Positions 9,440-18,312 of a DNA stretch of 64,000 nucleotides are shown here, in pieces. Source of the DNA: Chryseobacterium caseinilyticum. GTDB lineage: Bacteria; Bacteroidota; Bacteroidia; Flavobacteriales; Weeksellaceae. Under the pieces are notes generated by a model. The model was not told where the DNA came from, searched no databases, and saw nothing but the letters and a program-made list of their open reading frames with translations. The stretch covers positions 1,116,001 to 1,180,000 of the forward strand of contig NZ_JACYFS010000001.1 of assembly GCF_014837145.1 (NCBI RefSeq), given 5' to 3'. Each line of letters opens with the position of its first letter. The first letter of the stretch is position 1. Position numbers and translations under genes: made by a program.

Positions 9440-10267
9440 ATGAAAGAGATAAGAATTGCGCTGTTGGATATGAATAACAACAAGAAAAATCAGGGTTTTA
9501 AGAACATCCGTGAGATTTCTGAAAGTTTTAAAGCAAATTCTGAAGAACAAATAAGCATTACCACTTTTGATATAAGACATCTGAACGAGATGCCAAAACT
9601 GGAAGATTTCGATATTTTCATTTCTTCCGGAGGTCCCGGAAATCCGCACAGAGAAGGTCATGAATGGGAAGGAAAATTCGCTGATCTTTTAGATGGGGTT
9701 TTTAATCACAATCAAAATTCAGCAGATAAAAAGTATATGTTTTTAATCTGTCATTCGTTTCAGATTGCCAGCATTCATTGGGAACTCGGGAATATTTGTG
9801 AGAGAAAATCATATTCATTTGGTGTAATGCCAGTTCACAAATCTGAGGAAGGAGAGCATGATTTTTTACTTAAAAATCTACCGGATCCTTTCTATGCCGT
9901 GGACTCCAGAGCATATCAGTTTATTGAACCGAATCAACAGCGGTTTGATGAACTTGGAATGAAAATCATGGCACTGGAAAAGTTCCGTCCGCACATCAAT
10001 CTGGAAAGAGCTGTAATGGCAATTCGTTTTTCAGAGGAGATTTTCGGGACGCAGTTTCATCCTGAAGCCAATCCTGAAGGAATGCTTGAAAATCTGAAAG
10101 ATGAAGAGAACAAACTGGCGATGATTGAAAATTACGGCATCGAAAAGTATCTTGAAACGCTGGACAGAATGGACGATGAGGATAAAATAAAACTGACTCA
10201 GGCACAAATTCTACCAAGGTTTCTGGAAGATGCAAAACAAAAAATTCTACAGCCGGAAACTGTTTAG
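9440..10267 (+). CDS. class I glutamine amidotransferase-like protein
   Basis: 275 residues with a complete class I glutaminase triad in the expected order: C104 in LICHSFQ, and H207 and E209 in GTQFHPEA. Such domains hydrolyse glutamine or gamma-glutamyl bonds. Here there is no fused synthetase, so it either supplies ammonia to a partner ligase or acts as a gamma-glutamyl hydrolase. A clear intrinsic terminator follows at 10280-10305, so most transcripts of the cluster probably end here. It belongs by spacing to the same operon as the YbdK-type ligase (32-base gap). Confidence 0.88.
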   Translation: MKEIRIALLDMNNNKKNQGFKNIREISESFKANSEEQISITTFDIRHLNEMPKLEDFDIFISSGGPGNPHREGHEWEGKFADLLDGVFNHNQNSADKKYMFLICHSFQIASIHWELGNICERKSYSFGVMPVHKSEEGEHDFLLKNLPDPFYAVDSRAYQFIEPNQQRFDELGMKIMALEKFRPHINLERAVMAIRFSEEIFGTQFHPEANPEGMLENLKDEENKLAMIENYGIEKYLETLDRMDDEDKIKLTQAQILPRFLEDAKQKILQPETV

Positions 10268-10279
10268 AAATACAGCATA

Positions 10280-10305
10280 AATCGGGCAAAACGCCCGATT
10301 TTTTA
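10280..10305 (+). terminator. intrinsic terminator after the amidotransferase gene
   Basis: Stem AATCGGGC (10280-10287), five-base loop, GCCCGATT (10293-10300), followed by a T run. It separates the 2633-10267 genes from the ATP-grasp-like gene at 10325. Confidence 0.85.
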
Positions 10306-10324
10306 ATTTAAAAAAACATCAGGG

Positions 10325-11509
10325 ATGATTCCAAAATACAGACAAAAATTTAATTCAGAATTCTCTGAGGAGAAGTATTTAAAAATAAATTCCATCTTAG
10401 CAGAAAAAAGCGGAATTAAAACAGGATTTAAACTTTCTGAAAGTCCGATTTTTCTGACTGCAGACTTCAAAACAAAACTTACAGACGCCAGCGAAAGCAT
10501 TTTAGACCAAATCATCGCCATGTCTCCGGAAGCTCTGCAAAAAGCTATTCCGGAAAACTGTAAAGTTCCGAACGATACTTTAAAACCTCATTTTTTCACC
10601 ATCGATTTCGGAATCTGTAAAAATTCAGATGGTGAAGTTGAACCTCAGCTGATCGAGCTTCAGGCATTTCCCTCTTTGTATGCTTTTCAAAAGGTGTACG
10701 AGGAAGCATTCTGTGAAGTCTACCCTTTTCTCAATGATCTGAAAAGTAAGATGAGCGATGAAGAATTTTTGTCGCAGATGAAAAATCTGATTGTAGGAAA
10801 CGAAAATCCTGAAAATGTAATTTTGCTCGAAATTTATCCCGAAAGACAGAAAACAGAAGTTGATTTTAGGCTGACAGAAAATTTTCTGGGAATAAAAACA
10901 GTTTGTCTGACCAAAATTAAAAAGGAAGGCAAAAAACTTTTTTATGATAACGACGGTCAGTTGACAGAAATCAAAAGAATTTACAACCGCGTCATTTTTG
11001 ACGAACTCGACAGAATTCCGGATCTGAAAACTGAATTTGATTTCAGAGAAGAGGTTGATGTAACCTGGGTCACGCATCCCAACTGGTTTTTTAAGATTTC
11101 AAAATATCTTTTGCCTTTATTAAAACATGAATTTGTTCCTAAAAGTTATTTTTTAAATGATTTTCCTGAGGATGAAAATCTGAATGATTTTGTTTTGAAA
11201 CCACTTTTCTCCTTTGCAGGAAGCGGTGTCAATCTTTATCCAACACCAGAAATTACAGATAAAATCGAAGATAAGGAAAATTATATTTTACAGAGAAAAG
11301 TAGAATATGCTCCGGTTTTTGAAGATATCAACGGAGATTTTTCACGTGCTGAAATACGGCTTTTGTACGTATGGCAGGAAGATGATGAGCGTCCGGTTTT
11401 GGTTCAGTATCTTGTAAGAATGACCAAAGCAGAAATGGTGAATGTAGATTTCAATAAAAAAGACGCCATCTGGATTGGCAGTTCACATGCCTTTTTTGGC
11501 GAGGAATAA
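10325..11509 (+). CDS. putative ATP-grasp-like ligase
   Basis: 394 residues. No family is recognised with certainty, but the C-terminal half contains an ATP-grasp-like segment: FVLKPLFSFAGSGVNL (about residues 290-305) followed by YILQRKVEY about 30 residues later. This resembles the lysine-glycine loop and hinge of ATP-grasp or glutathionylspermidine-synthase-like ligases. The N-terminal 200 residues are unassigned. It lies 57 bases after the amidotransferase gene but beyond a terminator, so it may be read through or have its own promoter. Because it stands between the ligase cluster and cphA, a role in the same amide chemistry is plausible but unproven. Confidence 0.65.
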   Translation: MIPKYRQKFNSEFSEEKYLKINSILAEKSGIKTGFKLSESPIFLTADFKTKLTDASESILDQIIAMSPEALQKAIPENCKVPNDTLKPHFFTIDFGICKNSDGEVEPQLIELQAFPSLYAFQKVYEEAFCEVYPFLNDLKSKMSDEEFLSQMKNLIVGNENPENVILLEIYPERQKTEVDFRLTENFLGIKTVCLTKIKKEGKKLFYDNDGQLTEIKRIYNRVIFDELDRIPDLKTEFDFREEVDVTWVTHPNWFFKISKYLLPLLKHEFVPKSYFLNDFPEDENLNDFVLKPLFSFAGSGVNLYPTPEITDKIEDKENYILQRKVEYAPVFEDINGDFSRAEIRLLYVWQEDDERPVLVQYLVRMTKAEMVNVDFNKKDAIWIGSSHAFFGEE

Positions 11510-11514
11510 ATAAA

Positions 11515-11548
11515 AATCGGGTGAACCACTGGCTCACCCGATTTTTTT
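11515..11548. terminator. bidirectional terminator between convergent genes
   Basis: Inverted repeat ATCGGGTGA / TCACCCGAT with A and T runs on the two sides (11512-11547). It lies between the plus-strand gene ending at 11509 and minus-strand cphA ending at 11566, and can serve both. Confidence 0.85.
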
Positions 11549-11565
11549 ATAAACTTTAATCTAAA

Positions 11566-14196
11566 TTAAAGTCCTTTATTTTCTTCAAGCAATTCTCTCG
11601 CCTGATATTCCTGTACAAGATCAATTGCATTAGAAATAACGTCGCTCAAAGCTGTGATGAATGTGCCGTCTTCAGCCATTCCCATCGCATGTTTCAACGC
11701 TTCAATCTCTTTCGGGATTGTTTCATAACTCACATCTCTGCCTGATTCCTGCATTCCTTCGATGATTAAATTGTTGATTTCCTCTTCAGTTCGGCCTCGC
11801 AGATGTTTTTCGTTGCGGATGATGATGTGGTCAAACATTCTGCCGGCAATTTTCCCGCAAAGCTTGATGTCTGCATCTCTCCTGTCGCCAACTCCCGAAA
11901 TAATTCCTATTTTCTTGGTAGCTTCCACATTTTTAAGGTAATCTTCAATCGCTTCGTAACCCGCAGGATTGTGTGCAAAGTCGATTAAGACCTTAAAGTT
12001 TTTAAAATTAAATACATTCAGTCTTCCTGGCGTAAGCTGAGCACTTGGAATAAAAGTTCTGAGTGAATTGGAAATATCTTCGATCGCAAATCCGTAGAGA
12101 TAGCACGCCAAACTCGCAGCCAAAACGTTTTCAATCATAAATTTAGCTTTACCTTCCATCGTAATCGGGAAATCTTTGGCTTTACCAATTCTGATTTTCC
12201 AGTCGCCTTTTTTGATGGTTACAAAACCTTCTTCATAGACACAGGTCGTTTTTCCTTCCTTCGCATATTTTTTAATGAACGGATTGTTTTCGTCCATACT
12301 GAAAAGCGCAATATTACTGTCAAGATCGTTGATGATTCTCATAGAATATTCGTCGTCGGCATTCATTACGCTCCAACCATTCTTCTTTACACTGTCGAGA
12401 ATCACACGTTTTACTTTCGTAAGATCTTTAAGATTATGAATATCGTTGATGCCTAAATGATCTTCCTTAATGTTGGTTAAAACCCCGATATCACAGTTGG
12501 AGAAGCCTAAACCTGATCTTAAAATTCCTCCTCTGGCAGTTTCCAGAACGGCAAATTCTACCGTTGGATCTTTTAAGATAAATTCTGCGGAAATCGGACC
12601 CGTTGTATCGCCTTTCGTCAGCATCGTATTTTGAATATAAATACCGTCCGATGTGGTAAATCCTACTCTGTAACCGTTGTTTTTTACAATATGAGAAATT
12701 AATCTGGTAGTTGTAGTTTTCCCGTTGGTTCCTGTTACGGCAATAATTGGAATGGTAAATGGTTTTCCTGGAGGATAAAGCATATCAACCACTGGCGCAG
12801 CAACGTTTCTAGGCAATCCCTCGCTCGGTGCAAGGTGCATTCTGAAGCCCGGAGCAGCGTTTACTTCAATGATAGCAGCACCACTTTCCTTTAAAGGTTG
12901 GGTCAGGTTTTCAGCCATAATATCAATTCCGCAAACATCAAGACCTATGATTTTCGAAATTCTTTCAGCCATGGTAATATTTTCCGGATGCACCATATCG
13001 GTAACATCAATAGAGGTTCCGCCGGTTGAAAGATTGGCAGTTGATTTAAGGTAAACCACTTCACCTTTTTGAGGAACTGTATCTAAAGTATAATTGAGTT
13101 TATCTAAAAGCTCGGTCGTATCTTTGTCTATCGTAATTTCAGTCAGTACATTTTCGTGACCGTAGCCTCTTCTCGGATCCTCATTTTCCTTATCTATCAG
13201 TTGCTGAAGATTTAACTCTCCGTCACCAATCACGTGAGCGGGAACTCTTCTTGCCGCGGCAATCATTTTATTATTGATTACCAAAACTCTGAAATCATAT
13301 CCGGTAATATATTTTTCAACAATTACTTTTTTTGAATAGGTCTGGGCGTGTTCCAAACCGATTTTGGCAGCTTCCCAATCATTGACATTGATTGAAGAGC
13401 CTTTACCGTGATTTCCGTCTAAAGGTTTGATTACGATAGGATAACCTATCTTTCTTACGACCTCATCCAATCCTTCTTCATCAACGATCAGTTCGCCGAT
13501 CGGCACCGGAATTGCGGCGTCGTGAAGCATTCGCTTGGTTAGATCTTTATTACAGGCAATGTCTACACCAATACAGCTTGTATTTCCGGTAATCGTTGCC
13601 TGAAATCGCTGCTGATTAACACCATAACCCAACTGAACCAAAGAATTGGTACCAAGTCTGATCCATGGAATTTTTCTTGAAACAGCTTCTTCTACAATAC
13701 TTCCTGTTGAAGGACCTAGACGCACCTTTTCACGGATTTCCTTCAGTTTCTGAATGCATCCGGCAATATCATACTCTCTTCCTTCAACGAGTGCTTCCAC
13801 GATTTTTACAGACTCTTCTGCTGCAAAAATTCCTGCGTTCTCTTCGAGATAATTAAAAACTACATTGTAAACTCCGGGCGTTCTGGTTTCTCTGGTTCTT
13901 CCAAAGCCAACATCCATACCTGCTAAAGTTTGAATTTCGAGTGCGATATGTTCGATAACGTGGCCAAGCCAGGTTCCTTCCTGTACTCTGTGAAAAAAAC
14001 CGCCTTCTACGCCTTCAGAACACCGGTGAGATAAAAGTGAAGGCAGCAATTTCTCAATACGCTCTCTGAATCCATCAATCTTGTTGGTAGGATAATTTTC
14101 CATTTCCTGAAGATCCAATCTCATCTGGATAAGCTTTTTTCTTCTTATGCTCCAAATGTTTGGACCTCTTAGCGCCTGTATTTTTTCAATGTTCAT
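11566..14196 (-). CDS. cphA: cyanophycin synthetase
   Basis: 876 residues, matching the family length (about 870-900). Three modules are present: an N-terminal CphA domain (1-165), an ATP-grasp domain (about 170-470, with VIKPLDGNHGKGSS at 255-268), and a Mur-ligase-like domain (about 480-876) with the P-loop GTNGKTTT at 489-496. CphA polymerises aspartate into a backbone and attaches arginine (or lysine) to each side chain, forming a storage polymer in the cytoplasm. Cyanophycinase is transcribed divergently 195 bases away, and an isoaspartyl dipeptidase follows, giving a full make-and-break set. Only one CphA is seen here. Confidence 0.95.
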   Translation of the reverse strand: MNIEKIQALRGPNIWSIRRKKLIQMRLDLQEMENYPTNKIDGFRERIEKLLPSLLSHRCSEGVEGGFFHRVQEGTWLGHVIEHIALEIQTLAGMDVGFGRTRETRTPGVYNVVFNYLEENAGIFAAEESVKIVEALVEGREYDIAGCIQKLKEIREKVRLGPSTGSIVEEAVSRKIPWIRLGTNSLVQLGYGVNQQRFQATITGNTSCIGVDIACNKDLTKRMLHDAAIPVPIGELIVDEEGLDEVVRKIGYPIVIKPLDGNHGKGSSINVNDWEAAKIGLEHAQTYSKKVIVEKYITGYDFRVLVINNKMIAAARRVPAHVIGDGELNLQQLIDKENEDPRRGYGHENVLTEITIDKDTTELLDKLNYTLDTVPQKGEVVYLKSTANLSTGGTSIDVTDMVHPENITMAERISKIIGLDVCGIDIMAENLTQPLKESGAAIIEVNAAPGFRMHLAPSEGLPRNVAAPVVDMLYPPGKPFTIPIIAVTGTNGKTTTTRLISHIVKNNGYRVGFTTSDGIYIQNTMLTKGDTTGPISAEFILKDPTVEFAVLETARGGILRSGLGFSNCDIGVLTNIKEDHLGINDIHNLKDLTKVKRVILDSVKKNGWSVMNADDEYSMRIINDLDSNIALFSMDENNPFIKKYAKEGKTTCVYEEGFVTIKKGDWKIRIGKAKDFPITMEGKAKFMIENVLAASLACYLYGFAIEDISNSLRTFIPSAQLTPGRLNVFNFKNFKVLIDFAHNPAGYEAIEDYLKNVEATKKIGIISGVGDRRDADIKLCGKIAGRMFDHIIIRNEKHLRGRTEEEINNLIIEGMQESGRDVSYETIPKEIEALKHAMGMAEDGTFITALSDVISNAIDLVQEYQARELLEENKGL

Positions 14197-14237
14197 ATAA
14201 TGATGTAGAATTAATTGTCAATTTTTCGTTTTACACT

Positions 14238-14270
14238 CAAAGATAATGCAAAACATTAAAAGAATGCAAA
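14238..14270 (-). promoter_or_regulatory. candidate cphA promoter
   Basis: Read on the minus strand, a TATCTTTG box (14245 to 14238) matches the Bacteroidota -7 consensus TAnnTTTG, with TTTG (14270 to 14267) 21 bases upstream as a -33 element. The start codon lies about 42 bases downstream. Confidence 0.5.
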
Positions 14271-14354
14271 ATCAAATTAAATATTTCTTAATGTCTTTTT
14301 AAAATCGGTGAGCAATCTCCAATGGAAATCAATTCGTTAAATGTAGGTTTACAT

Positions 14355-14385
14355 TTTATTAACCCACCAAATTTTTTTAATTTTG
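14355..14385 (+). promoter_or_regulatory. candidate cphB promoter giving a near-leaderless mRNA
   Basis: TAATTTTG at 14378-14385 fits TAnnTTTG, with TTTA at 14355-14358 about 19 bases upstream as a weak -33. The ATG at 14392 is only 7 bases past the box, so transcription would start at or beside the start codon. Confidence 0.5.
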
Positions 14386-14391
14386 CAAACT

Positions 14392-15276
14392 ATGAAACCT
14401 GTGGGAAAACTAATTATTATCGGAGGAGCTGTAAATAAAGGCAGTTTCGCAGAAACGGAGTACGACCAGAATGTTGAAAAAAACCTTAATTTTTTTGAAA
14501 GAGGAATTTTAAGAAAAATCATTACAGAATCCAAACACAAGGAAAACTCTGTGATCGAAGTCATTACGACCGCTTCACAGATTCCAAAAATCGTAGGTGC
14601 AGAATACAAAAAAGCCTTCGAATATCTTGGTGCAAAAAATGTAAATATTTTAGACATTCATAACCGTGAAGAAGCAAATTCGGATGCATTGGTAGCCAGA
14701 GCAAACGCCGCCGACGTGGTAATGTTTACAGGTGGAGATCAGCTGAGACTGACTTCTATTCTTGGCGGAACAAGATTTCATGATACTATTTTACTGAAAT
14801 ATCAGGAGCAGGATTTTATCTATTCCGGAACTTCAGCAGGTGCTGCGGCGGCTTCTGAAAACATGATTTATCAGGGAAGCAGTTCTGAAGCTTTGCTGAA
14901 AGGTGAAATTAAAACAACTCAAGGCTTAGGGTTAATCGACAACGTAATTGTTGACACTCATTTTGTTCAGAGAGGCAGGATCGGGCGGCTTTTTCAGGCC
15001 GTAGTGAACAATCCGAGAACTTTGGGGATCGGTTTGGGTGAAGATACTGGACTTTTTATTCACAACGACGTGATGACAGCTGTGGGATCCGGACTTGTTA
15101 TTTTGGTAGACGGAAGATTTATAAAAGACACCAATCTAACCAACATCAACCTTGGCGAACCTATTTCAATCGAAAATCTGACGGTTCACGTAATGTCGAT
15201 GAATGATCATTATAATCTTACCACAAAGGAAATGACGATTGAGAATTCTCAGTTTAATCCTATTCCGCAAACGTAA
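14392..15276 (+). CDS. cphB: cyanophycinase
   Basis: 294 residues from the ATG at 14392. A TTG three codons upstream is also open, but it falls inside the -7 box, so the ATG is preferred. This is an S51-family serine peptidase: the GTSAG motif (catalytic serine about residue 148) follows TGGDQLRLT, both typical of cyanophycinase. The enzyme cuts cyanophycin into beta-Asp-Arg dipeptides; members without a signal peptide, as here, act in the cytoplasm. It pairs with divergent cphA and with the isoaspartyl peptidase at 15884 that would split the dipeptides. Confidence 0.94.
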   Translation: MKPVGKLIIIGGAVNKGSFAETEYDQNVEKNLNFFERGILRKIITESKHKENSVIEVITTASQIPKIVGAEYKKAFEYLGAKNVNILDIHNREEANSDALVARANAADVVMFTGGDQLRLTSILGGTRFHDTILLKYQEQDFIYSGTSAGAAAASENMIYQGSSSEALLKGEIKTTQGLGLIDNVIVDTHFVQRGRIGRLFQAVVNNPRTLGIGLGEDTGLFIHNDVMTAVGSGLVILVDGRFIKDTNLTNINLGEPISIENLTVHVMSMNDHYNLTTKEMTIENSQFNPIPQT

Positions 15277-15446
15277 GTTATAATTGATAATTGATCATAG
15301 ACGAATGATTTTTACTTTAGTAATTTTCACAGACAATTTTATCAATGAAATTTTCAGATTATAACCGTACAAAAGCTTAATTAAGTTTAAGCCAAATTAT
15401 TACTATTTAATAAATATCTTTTGCAAAACTTCTAATAATATCTTTA

Positions 15447-15851
15447 ATGAAACTTACAGAAGACGAAACAATAATTTTGTTAATGAATTTCTTAATAGAA
15501 AATAATTGGGAAATAGAAAGTCATTGTTTAGGTCAAAATAGAGGCTGTGATATCATTGCTTGTAAAGAAAATGAAAAACTATTTATTGAGGTAAAAGGTG
15601 CGCGCGCAGGAGAAAATTCACCAACAAAAAGGAGAGACTTTTTTGACAGTGGACAAATCAAAACTCATTTTGGAAAAGCTATTGTTAAAATTTTAGATGA
15701 CAAATTTAAAAATCCCACTTCTACTTTTGCAATAGCACATCCTAATGATATTGGAATTAAAAAAGCAATTGGAAATTTAACGCCTTACTTAAAAAGTTTA
15801 GAAATAAGACACTTTTGGGTTTCAGAGAATGGAAATGTTGAAGAAGATTAA
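15447..15851 (+). CDS. small PD-(D/E)XK nuclease-like protein
   Basis: 134 residues with a pattern typical of PD-(D/E)XK nuclease folds: D35 in RGCDIIA, and E48-V-K50 in LFIEVKG, spaced by 12 residues as in restriction-endonuclease-like proteins. No partner methylase or toxin is adjacent. It begins 170 bases after cphB and ends 32 bases before the isoaspartyl peptidase gene, whose function it does not share. The upstream sequence is more AT-rich and looks like an insertion between two functionally linked genes. Function unknown; DNA binding or cleavage is only suggested by the motif. Confidence 0.6.
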   Translation: MKLTEDETIILLMNFLIENNWEIESHCLGQNRGCDIIACKENEKLFIEVKGARAGENSPTKRRDFFDSGQIKTHFGKAIVKILDDKFKNPTSTFAIAHPNDIGIKKAIGNLTPYLKSLEIRHFWVSENGNVEED

Positions 15852-15883
15852 AATAAAAACATCACGAATACAAATAAAAAATT

Positions 15884-16726
15884 ATGAAAATCATCATTCA
15901 CGGAGGTTTTTTCTCTGAAAGCGACCAAAGTAACGAAGTAAAAGCTGCAAAACAGAATTCCTTAAAAAGCATTGCTGAAAAGGCTTATCAATATTTACTT
16001 ACAAATTCGGCGGTGGACACTGTGGCTTACGCAGTTTCTCTTCTCGAAGATGACGAACTTTTTAACGCCGGAATTGGCTCTCAAATTCAGAGTGACGGAA
16101 TCATCAGAATGAGTGCTGCCCTGATGGATGGCGAAACTCAGAAAATGAGCGGTGTCATCAATATTCAGGATGTGAAAAACCCGATTTTCGTTGCGAAAGA
16201 ACTGATGAAAGAAGACGACAGAGTTTTAGGCGGAAGTGGTGCGAAAAACTATGCCAATGAACATGGATTTGAAGATTTTTCGACTGAAATTCCACAAAGA
16301 ATAAGGGAATACGAGGCTAAACTTGCAAACGGAGGAAAAGGAACTGTAGGCTGCGTTGCCATAGACAAAAATGGAAAACTCGCTGTGGCCACTTCAACCG
16401 GAGGAAAAGGCTTTGAAATCCCGGGAAGAATTTCAGATTCTGCCACTGTTGCCGGAAATTATGCCAATGAATTTTGCGCTGTCAGCTGTACCGGAGTGGG
16501 CGAGGATATTGTAAGCAATGCCACATCCGCGAAGATTGTGACTAGAGTTACAGACGGGATGACATTGCAGGAAGCTTTCAACAAAACCTTTACTGAACTG
16601 AAAACAATTGACGGTTTTGCCGGAGCCATTGCAATTGATAGAGACGGAAATATTTTTCATCAGGATTCTTATCCTAAAATGGTTTTTGCGAGTTTTGACG
16701 GAGAAAGTTTTGAGGTTTTTGAATAG
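15884..16726 (+). CDS. iaaA: isoaspartyl peptidase / plant-type L-asparaginase
   Basis: 280 residues of the T2 Ntn-hydrolase family. The precursor is cleaved before T154 in GKGTVG (151-156), making T154 the N-terminal nucleophile of the beta subunit. The later TGVGEDI loop is the substrate-binding region. It hydrolyses beta-aspartyl dipeptides, and in cyanophycin-degrading organisms it releases Asp and Arg from beta-Asp-Arg. Its place just past cphB fits that last step. It is slightly shorter than E. coli IaaA (about 320) but keeps the core motifs. No signal peptide. Confidence 0.9.
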   Translation: MKIIIHGGFFSESDQSNEVKAAKQNSLKSIAEKAYQYLLTNSAVDTVAYAVSLLEDDELFNAGIGSQIQSDGIIRMSAALMDGETQKMSGVINIQDVKNPIFVAKELMKEDDRVLGGSGAKNYANEHGFEDFSTEIPQRIREYEAKLANGGKGTVGCVAIDKNGKLAVATSTGGKGFEIPGRISDSATVAGNYANEFCAVSCTGVGEDIVSNATSAKIVTRVTDGMTLQEAFNKTFTELKTIDGFAGAIAIDRDGNIFHQDSYPKMVFASFDGESFEVFE

Positions 16727-16790
16727 TATGTACCATAACTTTTTTTTGATTGTCTGCAATTTTTAATAATTTAAGACAAAGAGTATAAAA

Positions 16791-16825
16791 GATCTGCGTT
16801 TTAAAATCTGTGCAAATCTGCGGGA
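16791..16825. repeat. degenerate dispersed repeat (ATCTGCG-type)
   Basis: The intergenic stretch repeats variants of ATCTGYG (gatctgcg, atctgtgc, atctgcggg). A related piece occurs at 33540-33580. It is non-coding and its role is unknown. Confidence 0.4.
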
Positions 16826-16971
16826 AATACAGCTGCCGGCAATCCGATGCGCTTCAACATAATAAAATCATAGAAAAATTTTAACAAAACTTTAATTGTC
16901 TTAAAAATTCTTTGGCATAGATTTTACATATTTCATCATATCAATTAATTACAAATTAAAAAATAGAAATT

Positions 16972-17235
16972 ATGGGAAATAAGACAAAAGGATTATTGGC
17001 ATTGGTAGGTTTAGGTGCATTGGCATATTGGAGATACAATAAAGCAACACCTGAAGAAAAACAGGCAGTAAAAGATAAGATCAACAACGCCAAAGATAAT
17101 ATCAACAAATGGGGAAATGATCTGAAGGATAAAGCAAATGATCTTAAAGAAAAAGCAAACGATGTTGCATCGCAGGCTCAGGGTAAATTTGACGAAGCAA
17201 AGTCAACAGTTGAGCAGAAAGTAACTCAAAACTAG
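16972..17235 (+). CDS. small YtxH-like membrane-anchored helical protein
   Basis: 87 residues. A short hydrophobic segment (residues 7-22, GLLALVGLGALAYWRY) is followed by a charged, repeat-rich helix (KDKINNAK, KDKANDLKEKAND) of 11-residue LEA-like character. This matches the layout of YtxH/general-stress proteins. It stands alone, ending just before a two-way terminator shared with the methyltransferase. A stress or envelope role is a guess from family resemblance. Confidence 0.7.
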   Translation: MGNKTKGLLALVGLGALAYWRYNKATPEEKQAVKDKINNAKDNINKWGNDLKDKANDLKEKANDVASQAQGKFDEAKSTVEQKVTQN

Positions 17236-17263
17236 TAATTAGTTAACATTCATATATACGGGA

Positions 17264-17300
17264 GAAAAGGTAAGTTTTTAACAGCTTACCTTTTCTTTGC
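17264..17300. terminator. terminator hairpin between convergent genes
   Basis: GAAAAGGTAAG (17264-17274) pairs with CTTACCTTTTC (17285-17295). It follows the YtxH-like gene and overlaps the last codons of the minus-strand methyltransferase. Confidence 0.7.
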
Positions 17301-18077
17301 TTTTATGGCATAGACTAACGGAATTTTATTCCCAAACTTTGTGATCCGCCACTTCCCTTTTTCAAATTCTTCCACGTGTCTGAAACACGCGTACGGCGAC
17401 CAGTCAAATTCCCTGAAATTTTCCAGGATTAAATCTTTATCCATCAAATCTTGTAGCACATCAGACAAAGGATGATTCCATGAAACATAATCCTGAACGA
17501 TGTTGGCGGACTGATCGGCGTATGTTCCCTCCGAAGTTTCAACAATCGGTTTTTCATTAAAATAATTGTAGGCTACACCTTCAAAATCATCATCGTACAT
17601 CCAGACTATAGGATGAAATTCTGCCATAACAAAATCTCCGTCCGGTTTCAAAAAATGACTGACTACATTTGCCCATTTATTTAAATCCGGCAGCCAGCCA
17701 ATGGTTCCGTAACTAGTAAAAACGATGTCGAATTTTTCATTTAAAACATTGGGTAAATTGTAAACGTCGGTACAGATAAACTTTGTATCAGTTCCGCATT
17801 TTCCAGCTAATTCTCTCGCGGCATCAATGGCTTTATCCGATAAATCAATTCCGGTAACTTGTGCACCCATTCTGGATAGCGAAATAGAATCCTGCCCAAA
17901 ATGACACTGCAAATGCAGAATACTTTTCCCTATTACATCTCCCAGCAAATCCAATTCAATTGAATTAAGAGAATTTCTTCCTTTTAAAAACTCATCTACG
18001 AAATAAAAATCTGATTCTAAGTGTGGCTCTACCCTTGCGTTCCACGAGTTTTTGTTGATGTCTAAATAATTTTCCAT
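17286..18077 (-). CDS. class I SAM-dependent methyltransferase
   Basis: 263 residues. The Rossmann-type methyltransferase domain starts near residue 50 with motif I variant LHLQCHFGQDSISL and motif II GIDLSDKAI. The following FICTDVYNLP and FDIVFTSYGTIGWLPD are motifs III/IV. The substrate is unknown; the LQCHFGQD form occurs in a large group of uncharacterised UbiE/Tam-like methyltransferases. It is monocistronic, with its own upstream region of 235 bases shared with the divergent Ter operon. Confidence 0.85.
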   Translation of the reverse strand: MENYLDINKNSWNARVEPHLESDFYFVDEFLKGRNSLNSIELDLLGDVIGKSILHLQCHFGQDSISLSRMGAQVTGIDLSDKAIDAARELAGKCGTDTKFICTDVYNLPNVLNEKFDIVFTSYGTIGWLPDLNKWANVVSHFLKPDGDFVMAEFHPIVWMYDDDFEGVAYNYFNEKPIVETSEGTYADQSANIVQDYVSWNHPLSDVLQDLMDKDLILENFREFDWSPYACFRHVEEFEKGKWRITKFGNKIPLVYAIKAKKR

Positions 18078-18312
18078 CGTTTATATTTTCTGTAAATATA
18101 ATTTTTTTGAGGAATTTGTGTGATTTGCTGAACGAAAAATTTCGACTTTATTAAAGTAAGTTTATCGAAATATTAATTTCAGGAATAATTAAATAATTCT
18201 TTCGCATTTTTCCCTCTCATTTGATAAAAAAAATTATATTTATAAATATTTAATTCTCAAAAATATCTGATGAAATTAAATTTAAAATGATACTTAATAC
18301 TTACAGATAAAT

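Noticed and set aside
14383..14391. TTG start for cyanophycinase
   Set aside because: The TTG lies inside the predicted -7 box; the ATG at 14392 matches the family N-terminus better.
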